NCBI GenBank assembly: GCA_019155185.1
Contig: CM032814.1
Coordinates: 1,972,647 to 2,036,646, forward strand
Reading direction: 5' to 3'
Length of the DNA: 64,000 nt
DNA from: Beaufortia kweichowensis
Lineage: Eukaryota; Chordata; Actinopteri; Cypriniformes; Gastromyzontidae
Part shown: in pieces, positions 46,960 through 59,845 of the stretch
Numbering within the stretch: position 1 is the stretch's first letter
Layout: each line of letters opens with the position of its first letter
Translations under genes and position numbers: made by a program
The notes under the pieces: model-generated
What the model was told of the DNA's origin: nothing
Database searches by the model: none
What the model saw: the letters and a program-made list of their open reading frames with translations, nothing else

Positions 46960-48980
46960 CATGAACATATTAATCTTCCAAGACAGATCAAGGTTCAATC
47001 ACCTCATACTATTGCGCATCAATGCGAGCAGGTTCAGACAGACAATTGTGACATGAATAAACACATGACGTTCACATGACGTGAACTGATACGTGACAGT
47101 TAAAGAGATGTGATCTCTGCTGAATTGTTATTCAAAGATATACATTTTCATGTAACTATATCCCATTTTATTTTATACTTATTCTTTTAACTTTAACGTT
47201 ATCATTACGCACATCTCTTTTCAGATGCACTTGTAAGAATTTGAAAACTCTTATATTATTTGTTATTATTCATATTTTAATTTAATTATTTCTTATATTC
47301 TTTATCAGTAACAAAATGTGTTAATATTTTATTGTGTGCATACATTTGTTTGGAAATCGCAATGTATCATTATTTAATCTATTTAACATAACACGAAAAA
47401 ATAAGAAAAAGAGAAAACAAAGTAAACTCAGACATTTTATTTCATTGCAAAAATACAACTTTTTTTTTTCAAATAAATCCAATGAATCGCATCTGCTTTT
47501 TAAGCTTCTGCAACCATTTTATTATTCACTATGTGCCCACTTTAAATAAAATCACTGGAAAAAATATGCAATGTTTTCAATATGTAAGCACAGAAAGTGA
47601 ACTCTTCACACACGGTCATCCTCCTCCTCCTCAGCTCGAACACTTCAAGTGACTCACAGGTATAATCTAACAGAGATAATCAATGAAATTGCGAGTGGTT
47701 GTGTTTTATTTAGCCCAGGACCGTGCACATTGACCTGATATAATCTAAAACGATGTAGACACAAGGAGGGTGTCATAATACGGAAAATATAAGGTTGACT
47801 GCTTATACAATGATGGGTGGGATCGCACATTAAAAGAAGACTCTCTCATGGTAAATGCAAACAAATAATATTATGGCAGTACTTGTTGTATGTTTTACTG
47901 CAGTAATTTAAATGCAAATCAATTTTTTGTAATTACATGTAATTAATTTTTAGTTTACATTTTGCTGGTCGACTTTGGCTGAATGTGCAAGATAATGTGA
48001 GCCATGTTTAATCTGTATTAATTCTACTTAGATTTAGATTATTTTGTAGCTGTCATGTATAATTTAAGTAATAGTTTTAAAATAACAGGAGGGTGCAATT
48101 TCAAGTTAAATTAAGTGGATTGAATTGTTTTAATATAAATGCATAAATGTGCTAATTAATGACACATTTATTTAAAAGCAGGTTTATTTTATGATAAATT
48201 AACAGTGGCCCACTTTACCAGAAAAAATACATAATGTTTACAATATAAATAAAACATTATATGGAAACATGAACTCTAGAGGTAAGAAAGATTGACCTAA
48301 AGTTAATGATTCTATCTCTATGATGGTCCATATAAAATACCGGATACAAAATAATAAAACACAAAATGAACGAGCTAAGTAAAGTCAACCTGCTACTGTA
48401 CAGAAATAAAACTTTTATCGATGAAATACATTCATTTAACCTGAGGGTTAGGTTAAGGGGTCATTGCGTAATATTCAGTTCCCTTTAAAAACGCTTCCAA
48501 TAGGCAGAACAAATATAAATATTTTCAGGTTAACTTAGAGATGGGCATGACTTTTTTAAACTCTGAACAAACTAAGGTGTGGCTAGGAGGTAGTGGATTT
48601 ATTTTTAGCCACCCAACAAACACTATAAGCCCTAGTTCGTTTTATTCTCAATAAGCCGGTCTATTTGAGCTTCATTCATAAGTCTACAACAAACAGTGTG
48701 GGACAAGTTATGTGCCAAAGTTTGTCCAGAAAAAGAAGTATCATGCAAAACAATAATAGTGATGCATTGCTTCGCAAGAACCACTAATTACTAAGTAAAA
48801 ACTAAGTACAGAATTTACGCTACGTAAAAAATGACCTGTAGTATTTCCCTAAAGAAATCAATTTCACAAGATTTTAAGTAAACTATACTGCTACAGTATG
48901 AAATAAAACTCACTTGGTAGTATCAAGTAAAATCTAATTCATATCTTTATGAATGTTAAGTTTAATAATAAATAATGTGT
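46960..48980. other. 5' flank of NXPE copy 2 and AT-rich intergenic DNA
   Basis: 46960-47350 is homologous to 61860-62170 (for example CTTATATTATTTGTTATT and the ATTGTGTG.(A)T(A)..TTTGTTTGG / ATTTATTTGG stretch), the flank of copy 3. It therefore belongs to the duplicated unit and probably contains the promoter. No other gene is seen. Confidence 0.5.
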
Positions 48981-48984
48981 CATT

Positions 48985-49360
48985 CAGGCTCCTGGGCTCC
49001 ACCATCTCTCAGGATCTGAAGTTGGATTCTCACATTGACAATTCAATGTGCCACAGGAGCTGATGACACAGTTTCACTCAGTCATCCAATCAGTTTTATG
49101 CACGTCTATGACTGCAAAGGAGAAAAACTAGCCTACAATGGATTGTTAAGTTAAAAGGAACATTTGTGTGTCTCTGCCCAACCTTTAAGATCCGTACATC
49201 TCTAGACAGAAGAAATGGGCGGGTTGTATTATTAAAGACCTCTCACACCCAGATTCCAACCTGTTTATACTTCTGCCCTATAAAGCAGATGCTATAGATC
49301 ACTGTGCACTAAAACATCCAGACAGAAGAACAGTTTCTTTTTACAGGCCATCTTCACCTT
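48985..49360 (+). pseudogene. Decayed LINE ORF2 C-terminal tail
   Basis: Pieces in several frames read LLGSTISQDLKLDSHIDN, QFHSVIQSVLCTSM, and later SHPDSNLFILLPYKADAIDH with CALKHPDRRTVSFYRP. These match the usual 'LG..IS.DLKW..HI' and 'DPSHPA..LF.LLPSGRRYRSL' C-terminal motifs of fish non-LTR elements. Stops and frameshifts are frequent. A shorter relative is at about 62930-63000. Confidence 0.55.
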
Positions 49361-49639
49361 ACACATCCAGCACACCTACTACTGTCCACAGTACATACGT
49401 CTGTATATTCTAGTGATTTTATTTCTACAGCTGTAAATAAACAGTACCTGCCATGCACATCTGTACATAAATCTGTGTTGTATATTCATTTTATACATCT
49501 GGTCTTGCACATAAAACTGTTGTTTGTAGCAAACCTGTATCAGTGCCTTTATCTTCACTTTATTTATTAATATTTTATTCTTTATTATCTGTTTTATTGT
49601 GTATGTTGTTTCTACTCTGAAAGCTGTAAAACCGTAAGA

Positions 49640-51400
49640 AATTAATTGTGTGGGTGTAAGCATACTTGGCAATAAAAACTTATCTTCATTTATAAAAATA
49701 GACACAAACTATCACATGTTCATTCTGTACTCATTCAGAACATACTTTATAATAGTCATTTGTGTTAAATACAGAAGTTTTTACAAATGCTATTTACATA
49801 TGAATGAATGCATGCATTCATGACAGTTTGACATCTTTCTGTCCTGTTTATACTCTGTGTATTCAGGACAATGCCAAAGCTATTTTGAAAGTGGTTTGGG
49901 AAGTAAGAACTGCATATGTAAAACCGTAAAGACACAGTTTTCACGCTGTACTTTACTCTATGCAAATACGTTCACTAGAGAGGCAGAAGGATGAGTGAGC
50001 CCCTCTGACATCATCAGCCAATCACAGCCCTGCAAAGGACAAGCCAAAATGCAATTTCCCCTTTCAACACATATTCTTCTTAGTGTATTCTTTAAGTTTA
50101 TGTCTATCGTAGTTACCTGCATTTTTTCCATTCTTTACACTCAACCTTACTATCGTTTAGCTCTTTAGTATCATTTATTAGTGTTGTTAGTTAGTCTTGT
50201 ATGTCTCTTGTTAATAAATGCTCTTTATTACAATTGTCTCTTCCTTGTGTTGATAATACAGTAAAAGACTCTACAAGTTAGCAAGAATCTCACAAAATCC
50301 TTCAGATAAACCAGGTGATTTTTGCTATCAAAAATGCCTTAGGCCTTAGGCCATATGCCATAAAAATATGTTTCTTCAGGTGTGTCGAACGCACCGTTTG
50401 TCTTACGTTAGGTGATATATCATGTAAAATACATTTTTAATTGAAAACGTCAAAATCCTCCAAAAGCTGAATAGTTTGTATTACTGGATCGAAAACTAAA
50501 GTCCCGCCTTCTTCGATTTGATTGGCCGGTGTTTCTGCTCAGGGTCCATAATTTGATTGGCTGGAATTCCAGCTCGGCCTCTGTGAACAGCAAACCCTGT
50601 CTTTCTTGCGTTTGATTGGTTAACATTTTAACATTGACAAGCGCTGCTGCACTGGGCCGCTCTGTATTTTGAGAGACAGAATCACAGCAGCTACAATTGA
50701 GTAAAAAATGAATACTATTATTATTTCATTAATTCATAACAGTGAGATAGCCCAGATTGTCCAGCTGCCCACTGGGAAAACTCCCGGTACTCAACTGCAA
50801 TTCAGTCCTTGCGATTAGTTCACTTTCACATTCAGGATTTTTCCCCTTCATCTTAAATTTGAAATTAACATTTTAGTTCATTTTGTTCATCATTTTTCCC
50901 AAAGCCCCTGTTTCTTTTAGACCCTGATGTAAACATAAAGTAAACATAACTGGAAATGATCTCTTTTATCTGATCAATTATCTGTTAATGGAGCCTGCCT
51001 AACTTTAACATGTACAATGACTCGGCATTAGTAAAAGTTGTTTAGGAAACCTAAGCCGAATGTTAAACCATACAGACTTACTTCAAATATGATGTTTTTA
51101 ATCTCGAAATCAGCTTTTTCTTTCACGTGCTGTATTTGAAACTGCACCGCACTGCAAAATAAACCCTTCTTTTAACGATATGTAAAAACATATGTCAATT
51201 AACTTTTGCGAATAAATTTGCCAATACAAATTTGCCTGGCCACCCCTCTGGCTCCGCCACTGGGCATATGTCATACAGTGACCAAACTGTGCAGCACCGT
51301 AAAGGTTTAACGCGCATACTGACTGCATGATGTCACATAAGTATGACCAAGCCTTTAACAGGAGGCAGCCCTTGTAATTTGCATTCAAGCGTAACAATAG
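49640..51400. other. Intergenic, with a block shared with the 3' flank of NXPE copy 3
   Basis: About 49858-50015 is homologous to 55267-55425 (ATTCAGGACAATGCCAAA ... TCTCTGACATCA.CAG-like end). Three TTTGATTGG words (inverted CCAAT boxes) lie at about 50517, 50552 and 50611. A hAT-like end, CCCCTCTGGCTCCGCCACTG, is at 51243-51262. No gene is seen. Confidence 0.45.
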
Positions 51401-51935
51401 TTCAAAATTTTTTTTAAATCACACATACGTTAAAATTATAAACAGCATAACAGTCATTGAAATCATAACAAAATCTATAAGCACCACATCACACGGCAAA
51501 AAATGTGGTATCAGCACTTCTGAATCTATTTGTTTGTGTGTAAATATTTTCTTCACCTTTCTTAATGATGGTGACGACAACAAGTGGTACAAAAAATTCT
51601 AGTTTCCTTGTTTCATAATTTCCTCGTAATACCTGCAGAGATACTCAACAGATCCTTAGGATGCATTCTTGTAATAACTACTTGAAGACAGCATACACTG
51701 AACTGTTCACATCCTCTGAATTATCCATTTCTATTGTAAATAACTTTTGGTAAAGTTCACAAACATTTTATTTTAAGAAGTTTGTGTAGAACATTTGATT
51801 ACCTGATGAGAACATGCAAGTTTATACAAAGCTTTGTTTTCAGATTCTGAATAGTGAATTTCAAGGGCGTGGGAAGGAAGTTCACATGCCCTGAAATCAC
51901 CAGATGTCACAGAAAATGTTTAAATTGGTTATATA

Positions 51936-52306
51936 TGTTACGGTACCGTGTGGTCAGATGACAAGAGAAACAGGATGAAGTAAGTATACGTTTACTTAGA
52001 AACAAACATGTAATACATCCATGGGAATCAACAGGTAATCCAAACAGAAACTTCCTTGGAACAAAATATACATCTCTCCAAAAACATCCATGGAACCCCA
52101 AAAAAAGCATAACAGACCACGATACCATCTAAACAAACATCAACACTCGACAATGAACAGAAGAACAAACGCTGCTTAAATAATAGTCCAGTGATGAGAG
52201 TGACAGGTGAAGGTGATCAACGATGATGGCTGGTGAAGAGGAACAGGTGTGGTGATGCAGGGAATCATGGGAGATTGAGTCCTAGGGGAACCGTGAAACT
52301 GTGACA
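51936..52306 (-). mobile_element. Solo LTR (371 bp), TSD ATATA
   Basis: Read on the minus strand it is TGTCACAGTTTCACGG ... GGTACCGTAACA, flanked by ATATA (51931-51935, 52307-52311). The empty site is preserved in block A at about 12778. The ends resemble the gypsy-type LTRs at 5306/6727, so it probably left by LTR-LTR recombination of a gypsy-like element. Confidence 0.85.
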
Positions 52307-53016
52307 ATATATTACATTTGTACATATTTCAAGTGTTCAGTGTTAAAGATATCAGTGAGGACATTTGCCAGCTGGCCTGCACATTCTCTCAGCACTTTGC
52401 ATTGAATATTGTCTGTTCCAGCAGCCTTTCATGTGCTCACATCAGCTGTAGTGAAATGCATTGCCTGGTCAAAGGGAAAAGGGTAGTTTTCCTCACCGCT
52501 GTGTCATTCTGTGCCTCATTCAGAAAGTGCACTTACTGTAAAATAAAAAATACTGTATCACAATATATTTATAGGGTTGTGGAGTGTGACACACTTGAAC
52601 CTGCTAATCAAGATGTTCAAGATTACTTCAGAAATGACAAAGCTGGAAGTAAACTCTGCAAACGCTCATTTAAGTTCATTCACACACAACTCACAAACTG
52701 TTTTTCAATGAAACAGTAAAGCCTTTCAGAAATATCACAATATCAGTATATAAACACATTTCTGTAATAATCTGATAACACACCAGCAGCTGTTCAACAC
52801 AACATCCACCCTTAAATCATGTGATGCTGTTTTTATTGTATTGCTGTATATTGTAATTCACTGCATTGTAGTCTTAAAAATCTGCTTTAGTCTTACCATT
52901 GACGTGTCTCATTATGTTACACCAGGAATGTTTGCTCTATACAGCAAAATACAAGTCAGACAGGGTGTCTCTTTCTGAGAAACACCTCATCCATGACCAC
53001 GTCCTTCAAACACCTG

Positions 53017-53453
53017 TGTTACTGTGCTGAGTCAGATCAGATAGAACACACGAGATAATCTCAAAACAAGTCTTTTACTGAGCTTGTAGCAGAACAGGTT
53101 TACAGGCCTCACTCATGAGGAGAACATCGCAGGATAGATAATAACAGGCACAGAGTATATCCAGAAAAGAACAAGAGACAGGTAACAAAAACCCACACAG
53201 CCAAACTAAACAACAATACCGGACAAAACTCAAACTGAAAGCTGACTTTAAATAATACATACAATAAACTCATAATGACACAAAACAGGTGCGGGTGATA
53301 ACAAAATAACTAGTGCTAACAGGATTACAGATAGTGAACAGGTGCGCGGGTGAAATGCATTATGGGAATCAGAGTCCTTTTTAAAATGCCGGTGATAGGG
53401 AACGGGTGACGTGATGGGGGGAATCCGATGCTGAAGGCATCGGCTCCATGACA
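53017..53453 (-). mobile_element. Solo LTR (437 bp), TSD ACCTG
   Basis: Minus strand TGTCATGGAGCCGATG ... AGCACAGTAACA, flanked by ACCTG (53012-53016, 53454-53458). A gypsy-like LTR of a different family from the 371-bp one. Confidence 0.85.
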
Positions 53454-54186
53454 ACCTGCTGTAGGGAACACAGAGACATTTTCTCATCAGTCTTTATCTG
53501 GACAATTACAGGTGGAAATAGCACAGACTGTTTTACAATATATTAATATTGTTTAAATGAGTATTTTACACAGAGAAAAGCATGCAGCTGAGAGAGAATG
53601 TCATTTCATATAAAGTTGTGAACAACTGAACAATCAGTGTTTTTAGAACAACATCACAGATGTGGATTAAACTCGCTAAACAGTTTCTGAAGCTTTCCTG
53701 AACTGTCTCATGCGAATACGCCAACATAACACATACTGAGAAGTCCTGATAGTCCTGTCATTTAACTAATTATCACTAAAACACATAATCACAAAAAAAA
53801 GTTAAAAGTCCAAGGGATTACAGGGATTACTATTATATTTAGTCCAAATCCATTAATTTATGTCACCGTCTGTCTACCTGTAAATAGATCCTTATTGGCT
53901 GCTGATGTTTGCAGTGATTTATGGGTTATTGTTGTTCTGTTACCCTCTGGGAAAATTGTAGTGCCAATCTGACATGGGTGTGTCATTTTACTTGTTCCTA
54001 GAAAAACATTTCCGTGTTTGAGTCTTTCAAGAAACCACAACACAACATGCCACATCCCTCACCTCCTTCAAGAAACAACTAAAAACACACCTCTTCCACA
54101 AACACCTGACAACATAATATATATATATATGCATTATACTGTAGTTTAACATCTTGCTGTCATACCTGCAGTCAATGTATTCAGGA

Positions 54187-55266
54187 CAGAGGTGGGTAGA
54201 GTAGCTAAAAATGTTACTCAAGTAAAAGTAAAAGTCACTGTCTTAAAAATTACTTGAGTAAAAGTAAAAAAGTATACAATGAAAAAACTACTCAAGTAGC
54301 AAGTTACTAGTTACTTTGAATGTGATTATATACCATTAATAATATTACATTCATAATATTGCCAATATTTTATATTTTATTTTAATCATGTTATTGTTTT
54401 ATTATCATAAGGAGATACATTTGCAGTATACTAATATATTAAATATATTATAGAATGTATTTAATCTATATTCTACTATATAGTTGTATACAGTGTACAA
54501 CTTATTTATAACATTAGACAATGTCAAAACAAAGTTAATTTAACAGAGTTTGGAGTTCACAGTGTTTATATAATGTAACTAAACTGAGATGATCTAGATC
54601 TAGAAACATGTGCAGTGCTTATACAAAAAACAAACTGATTTTAGACTAAACTCGTTTTTACGTTGTGAAACACGTGTGTCACGCGTGTGTGTGTTGTGAA
54701 AAGCTCTTACATTTAAAGAATTAGTATACAATGAACCAGACGCCCATCAACAGGTTTTCTTCCTTCTGTTCATCAGGTGTATATTCTGTAAACCCGTGTG
54801 TCACTGTGTTTAACAGCTCACTCGTAGCAGGAAACTTAAAAACACGCAGAACATAAAGCGTTGAATAATGTGGATATGAATCTATTATCTATCTACTCAT
54901 ACCAAAAAATGCAAATGCATCCTATTGTTTGTCTACGATGAAGAAGATCCGCCATATGAGAGCGTGTGCGCGTTCACGATCGTAACCGCTTCAGATGAAT
55001 CGACTCAAATGAATCATTCATTGACGAATGCCCAAGTAAAACAATACGGCAACCTTAAAGTTAACTACACATTTTCGTGAAGCACTAAAATGAAGGAACG
55101 AATGAACGTCACGCAGTGTAACGAAGTAAAAGTACAGATTTTTTTAGAAATATACTCAAGTAAGAGTAAAAGTACCCACAAATTGACTTTAAAAGCACAT
55201 ATTTTCCAAAAATCTCACTCAAGTAAATGTAACGAAGTATATGTAGCGCGTTACTACCCACCTCTG
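54187..55266 (+). mobile_element. Complete nonautonomous hAT element, TSD ATTCAGGA
   Basis: 1080 bp, ends CAGAGGTGGGTAG and its complement CTACCCACCTCTG, with a perfect 8-bp duplication ATTCAGGA (54179-54186, 55267-55274). Subterminal ACTCAAGTAAAAGTAAAAGT repeats occur at both ends. No transposase. A truncated inverted copy is at 9985-10630. Confidence 0.9.
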
Positions 55267-55274
55267 ATTCAGGA

Positions 55275-55750
55275 CAATGCCAAAGGTCATTTGAATGCGG
55301 TATGGGAAGTAAAAAATACATAGGCAAAACATTTTACACAAACAATGCTGTACTTTATCACATGCAAACGAGTTCAACACAGAGAAGGAAGGGTAAGTGA
55401 ATTCTCTCTGACATCAGCAGTACAAACAAATAAACAAAACAAACAGTAATTTTCAGGTATGAATTTTTTTTGTTCAATATAACATAAACAATTAATATAA
55501 ACACATTAATTCTGTGAACCATTCACTACATTGAGCAATAAAGGTCAGAGTCACAATAACCTAACACATTAAAGAGAACTTTCTACTAGCTCTGAAAAAC
55601 ACCAGAAAAAAAGATGTCTACAGTTCATTTGCATGAACATGGCACTACAGCAAAACAGGCTGGTTGATCATAACAGTCCAGTGATTGCAAACGAAACATG
55701 AAAAAGTGAGGCAACATCTCCCAGCAATTTTTACACTTACATTGCACGTG
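55275..55750. other. 3' flank of NXPE copy 3
   Basis: No gene. The first ~150 bp are homologous to 49858-50015. Confidence 0.45.
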
Positions 55751-57404
55751 TCAGGAAGGGCAAATATGTGAGAGAAACATATCAATCTCATTGCCGATGA
55801 CAGCAGGGACTGGATGGAGGTTTTCACCTGTGTAGTGACATGAAGTCATCTGCCAGACATCAAAGTAAAACACTCCATCAATATCACTGAACATCTCCCT
55901 CATCACTGTGTTCAGTTGCATCCGGTACCAGTTATTCTGAAATTCATCCTGTAAAAAACAAACTATTGCCTTAGAAATGAACAAAATAACAGTTTTAAGG
56001 CCCTTTCACATTTAATAAATAAGCATTACAAATATACAATGCTACAAAGATATTTAAAAGTAACATTAGATTCCTATGGAGCTCTTCCCCAATAGACATC
56101 ATCATGAAGTTAGTTCATTCTGAAGATTGCTAAGCTACACACTACTGTACATGATCTCACATGATTGTAATGTTGATCATAGAATGTGAAAAGAGGAGCT
56201 GTGCTAATGGAACAAGACTAAAAAGAGTTTGTAATGCTTCTTCTGAGTATTTTAGTATTTCCCAGCACATATGTTTTAAGCAAACATAAAACTGAAAGTC
56301 ATGTAAGCAATAGTGTACTGTACCTTTGTGGCCCCAGTGTTGCCAGACTTGATAATGACAGTAGTCATTGGTGCACGTTTCAGTAGTTGAATCACTGCTT
56401 GACGAATTTTGGCCACTTTATGTACATATAACGTTAGCGGGTGAATAACCAGGTGGGCAGATAATGTGAAAACAATAGCAACATGACGACCACCTGTTAT
56501 AGAATCGATTTCATTGCTGATATAATGCAGGTCAGTGGGTGGAATTTTACTACGAAATTGCAGAGGATGACCATGTGCCTTCCAGTGAATAATGATATTG
56601 TCTTTTAACTCCACAGCCATCAAGGGTCCATTTATGGGATGAGTGTGAAGATTCATTCTTTTTAGACCTTAATAAGAGATATACAATATATTTTCTGTAA
56701 CCAGTGAACACCTTAAATCAAAACATATCACAAATTGTCTTTATATTATAAGTACAATAAATGACTTGCCTGGCACGTTGCTTTCAAAAAACTCAAACCA
56801 CTGCCTTGTTGTAGAGTCTCCCAATAAATAAACAATGCGGTTTTTAAGACAATTTGCCATTTGTGTAGGACTAAATATTTTAGTGTCACAAACAAATGAC
56901 TTCCAGACATCATCAAAGTAAAACCTGCAGGAACTGGTGTTTTAAACCAGATCTGCATCTCTCTGTTTTACCTAGTAAGTAAAACAGAAATTTTTCTAAA
57001 CATTACTTATAACTCGTAGGATAAGTATGCAAATGATTTATCATTATTGATTAACTTTATCATTTACTGTTTTTAATTTACAGATATGATATTTGACTGA
57101 CATACCTGCAGTGGCTGCAGTGTTGGGAAGGACGTTTATGATGCGCGAGTCTCCAGGAATACCAATATTTGTTAATTTACTGTGGAGAAAAAATAATATA
57201 AAATATTTTTTTTTGTAATTTAAATTGTACAGTATACAATAAAATTAATATGAGGCATCTTTACACAGATATGTTAAGTTTGCGTTTGTTCTGTGTAAAT
57301 GAAATGCAGCATCTGACCACAGTTAAACTTTGAGCATGTATTTAATAATTTGATTTTATATAAAGATTATATACAGTATCAATTTCATTTATATACTATT
57401 TCTA

Positions 57405-57545
57405 GTTCCTGTAGCCCAATCGGTAAAGGATTGCGTTAATAGTACAAAGGTCACGAGTTTTATTGCATGCAACAAACACAATGCATTGACAAAATGTGTA
57501 TCTTAAATGCACTGCAAGACGCTTTGAAAAAAATAAACATCTGCT
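57405..57545 (+). repeat. tRNA-derived SINE remnant in intron 4 of NXPE copy 3
   Basis: CCTGTAGCCCAATCGGTAAAGG resembles a tRNA A-box and GGTCACGAGTTTTATT a degraded B-box. A tail GCACTGCAAGACGCTTTGAA follows. The tail is also found at the same place in copy 2 (about 44085-44150), so insertion predates the duplication. Confidence 0.5.
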
Positions 57546-58754
57546 GATTGTAAAATGTTATATTTAACATATCTTATACTTGCCACAGGTTTCTGTTTTA
57601 CCTTGACATGAGTTGTTTCTCAAAACTAGTTAACGGACTTGGACGTGGTCCTCTTTCATGAAACACCCAGTAGTCACAGGAAAGTGTCTTGGGTCTCTCA
57701 CACTGCCACACCGTCTCTGTTTTTACATCTTTATATTCACAGCAGCAGTTGCCTTTACTCCAACTTTCAGATCCCCATTTAATATTACATTCCACTTTTT
57801 CAGTTATCCTTTTTCCATTGGGTCCTGGTCCTTCAAAGTAACCATAATAGTGACTGCGTGGAAATGAAGACTCCCAGTACTTCTTAAGAACCCGTACAAC
57901 TTCACTGGAGTGCATCAGATAAACAAACACTTGTGCTTGACCTTCCCAGAGCAGCAGAAGATCAACACTGTATGTGCCATTACCATGATCAATAACTTCT
58001 CCATAAACACCTGCCTTCAACAACATGAATAATATTGTTAAAGTAAAAGAGACAGAAGCAGTGTGCAGTGTGAAAACATGCTTTTGCGTACTCAAAAACA
58101 TACCTTTAAGCCTGAATTGAAAAGCTTTGCTCTGAAAAAATCCCCTCCATATGATTTTAAGTTGTTGTTGTGGTCTCTGGCTGTGATAGTAACACAGATC
58201 TTATCTCCAACTTTATAACTCTCATTAAATCCAACAATAGAGAATGTTGTGTGGACTGGACTTGTGCTCAGATTCAGTTCAGTGATTTCATGATCTGGAT
58301 CAGGCCAGTCAAGAGCCTTCTGTAGTCTATCCCACTCCTCCTGACTGATTCCCATATCATGTGCTGTAATTTTGGATGATGTGTTTGTTTGTATGAGTCT
58401 TGTAAATGAAACAGGTTTTGGAAGGGGAGGCTGGAGATTTTGCATTTCACCCCAATCCAGAAATCTCCATATAGCCTGAAACAAGACCAATATACCAAAT
58501 TTAAATAAATTTTTTGGATGTTCAAATATTAACACTGTGATCAAAGTAAAGAACATTTGGTCAAATGGCCGAACATTGTTTTTTATTTATTTTAATAGTT
58601 CTGGCCTGCACATCACCTGTCACCAACTGTCTACTGTTGGAACCACAAATGAACCGGAACTTGATTACCGTGCAGAGAGAAATCCCAGGTGTTGAACACT
58701 TTTCAGTGTTTATACTGTATGAGTGCTCACTACAGAGTGACACTGAATCACTGT

Positions 58755-58810
58755 TGCACTTACATTTACACATTTGGCCGACGCTTTTATTCAAAGTGAC
58801 TTTGCATTAT
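58755..58810 (-). repeat. SINE/LINE 3'-tail fragment in intron 2 of NXPE copy 3
   Basis: TTTGGCCGACGCTTTTATTC and AAAGTGACTTTGCATTATGC match the inverted tail motif also seen at 29962 and 32090. Confidence 0.4.
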
Positions 58811-59127
58811 GCTATACTTTTATTTCTATGAGCAATCCAGGGAGCGAAGGAATAATCTGTCAAAATCTACACACATTACAAAACACTTTAGCTTTATTTC
58901 ATAGATGTACAAATGTTACTTACGTTTATTTTTTAATGTGATTTTGAAAATAACTGTTCCATATAGTAATGATTTAATTGTGATTAGATGTGTCTTAAGT
59001 TGGGCACTTAGCTCTTAAATTTTAGTGTTAGTTTTTCTCTGACCACTGTAATGTGTTTATAAGGTATATTTTTGTGCCACAGGAGGCCAATAAAAAGGGT
59101 CAGGTAATGATAGCTTATTATTAGTGA

Positions 59128-59357
59128 TGAATTATAATGAAGCTGACCTGATTTACCCTAAAGGTAAAAGTCACACATTGAGTGCTTCTCAATACTCCAG
59201 TCGATGCTGTCTTACTGTCCTCCAGCCTGTGATCTGGAAACCGATTGAGCTCAGCCATCTTCAAAGACATCTCAACTCAAAATATAAAAATGACCAGAAT
59301 GCAGAAAATTTATTTGATCAAATAGTTTGGAACAACATAAAAGTGAGTAAATTGTGA
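59128..59357 (+). other. Possible ZBED-like (hAT) N-terminal remnant
   Basis: A plus-strand frame contains KPIELSHLQRHLNSKY, which resembles the 'KP..L.RHL..KH' half of a BED zinc finger as in domesticated hAT proteins. The Cys pair is poorly preserved (RCCLTV). It may be chance; it ends at a stop at 59357. Confidence 0.2.
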
Positions 59358-59845
59358 CTTTTTTAAATTATTTGTTAATCCTTTAATTTAACTATCATTC
59401 TTGTAATTGTACCTAAAAGAGTGCCTTGTTTGTTTGTATAGCATTTTCACCCGAGAATAATTGCCTTGCCACCACTATAAAAAATTCCTGTACCTGGAGT
59501 ACATGTGACAACCAGAGATTAACTACCGGCTAGTCATTCATTTACCCATTTCACACATATACGCTAGTAACAATTTGCCAGTAACAGATCATGTGTGAAC
59601 GGAACCTTTCTGGTAAATCAGTACTGGTACCTATTTTTGTTCAGATTCAGTAATCAATGTTCTATTATGTGATGCATTTCAGTTTTGAATGTTTTAGTTT
59701 GGATTGTTTGCATTTGTGAACTTACTTTATTCATATGTGCCATTTGGATAAATATTCTGTATTTTACATTGAAAATATGTACTATGTCAAAATTGTGTAC
59801 TGGCTCTTTAAGAATCGCATCAGTTAAGTCTGAGTGTGTTCTTTG

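Larger units (their letters stand above)
51411..53935. repeat. Duplicated block B (partner of 12.3-13.2 kb)
   Basis: Same order and orientation as block A, but interrupted by two solo LTRs and additional unique sequence (52423-53010, 53460-53770). Confidence 0.65.

Noticed and set aside
52318..52719. 133-codon plus-strand frame after the 371-bp solo LTR
   Set aside because: The first part matches block A, where the frame is not kept, and no domain is recognised.
57407..57465. Functional tRNA gene
   Set aside because: Only degraded A- and B-box-like words remain, no cloverleaf can be drawn, and a SINE-type tail follows.
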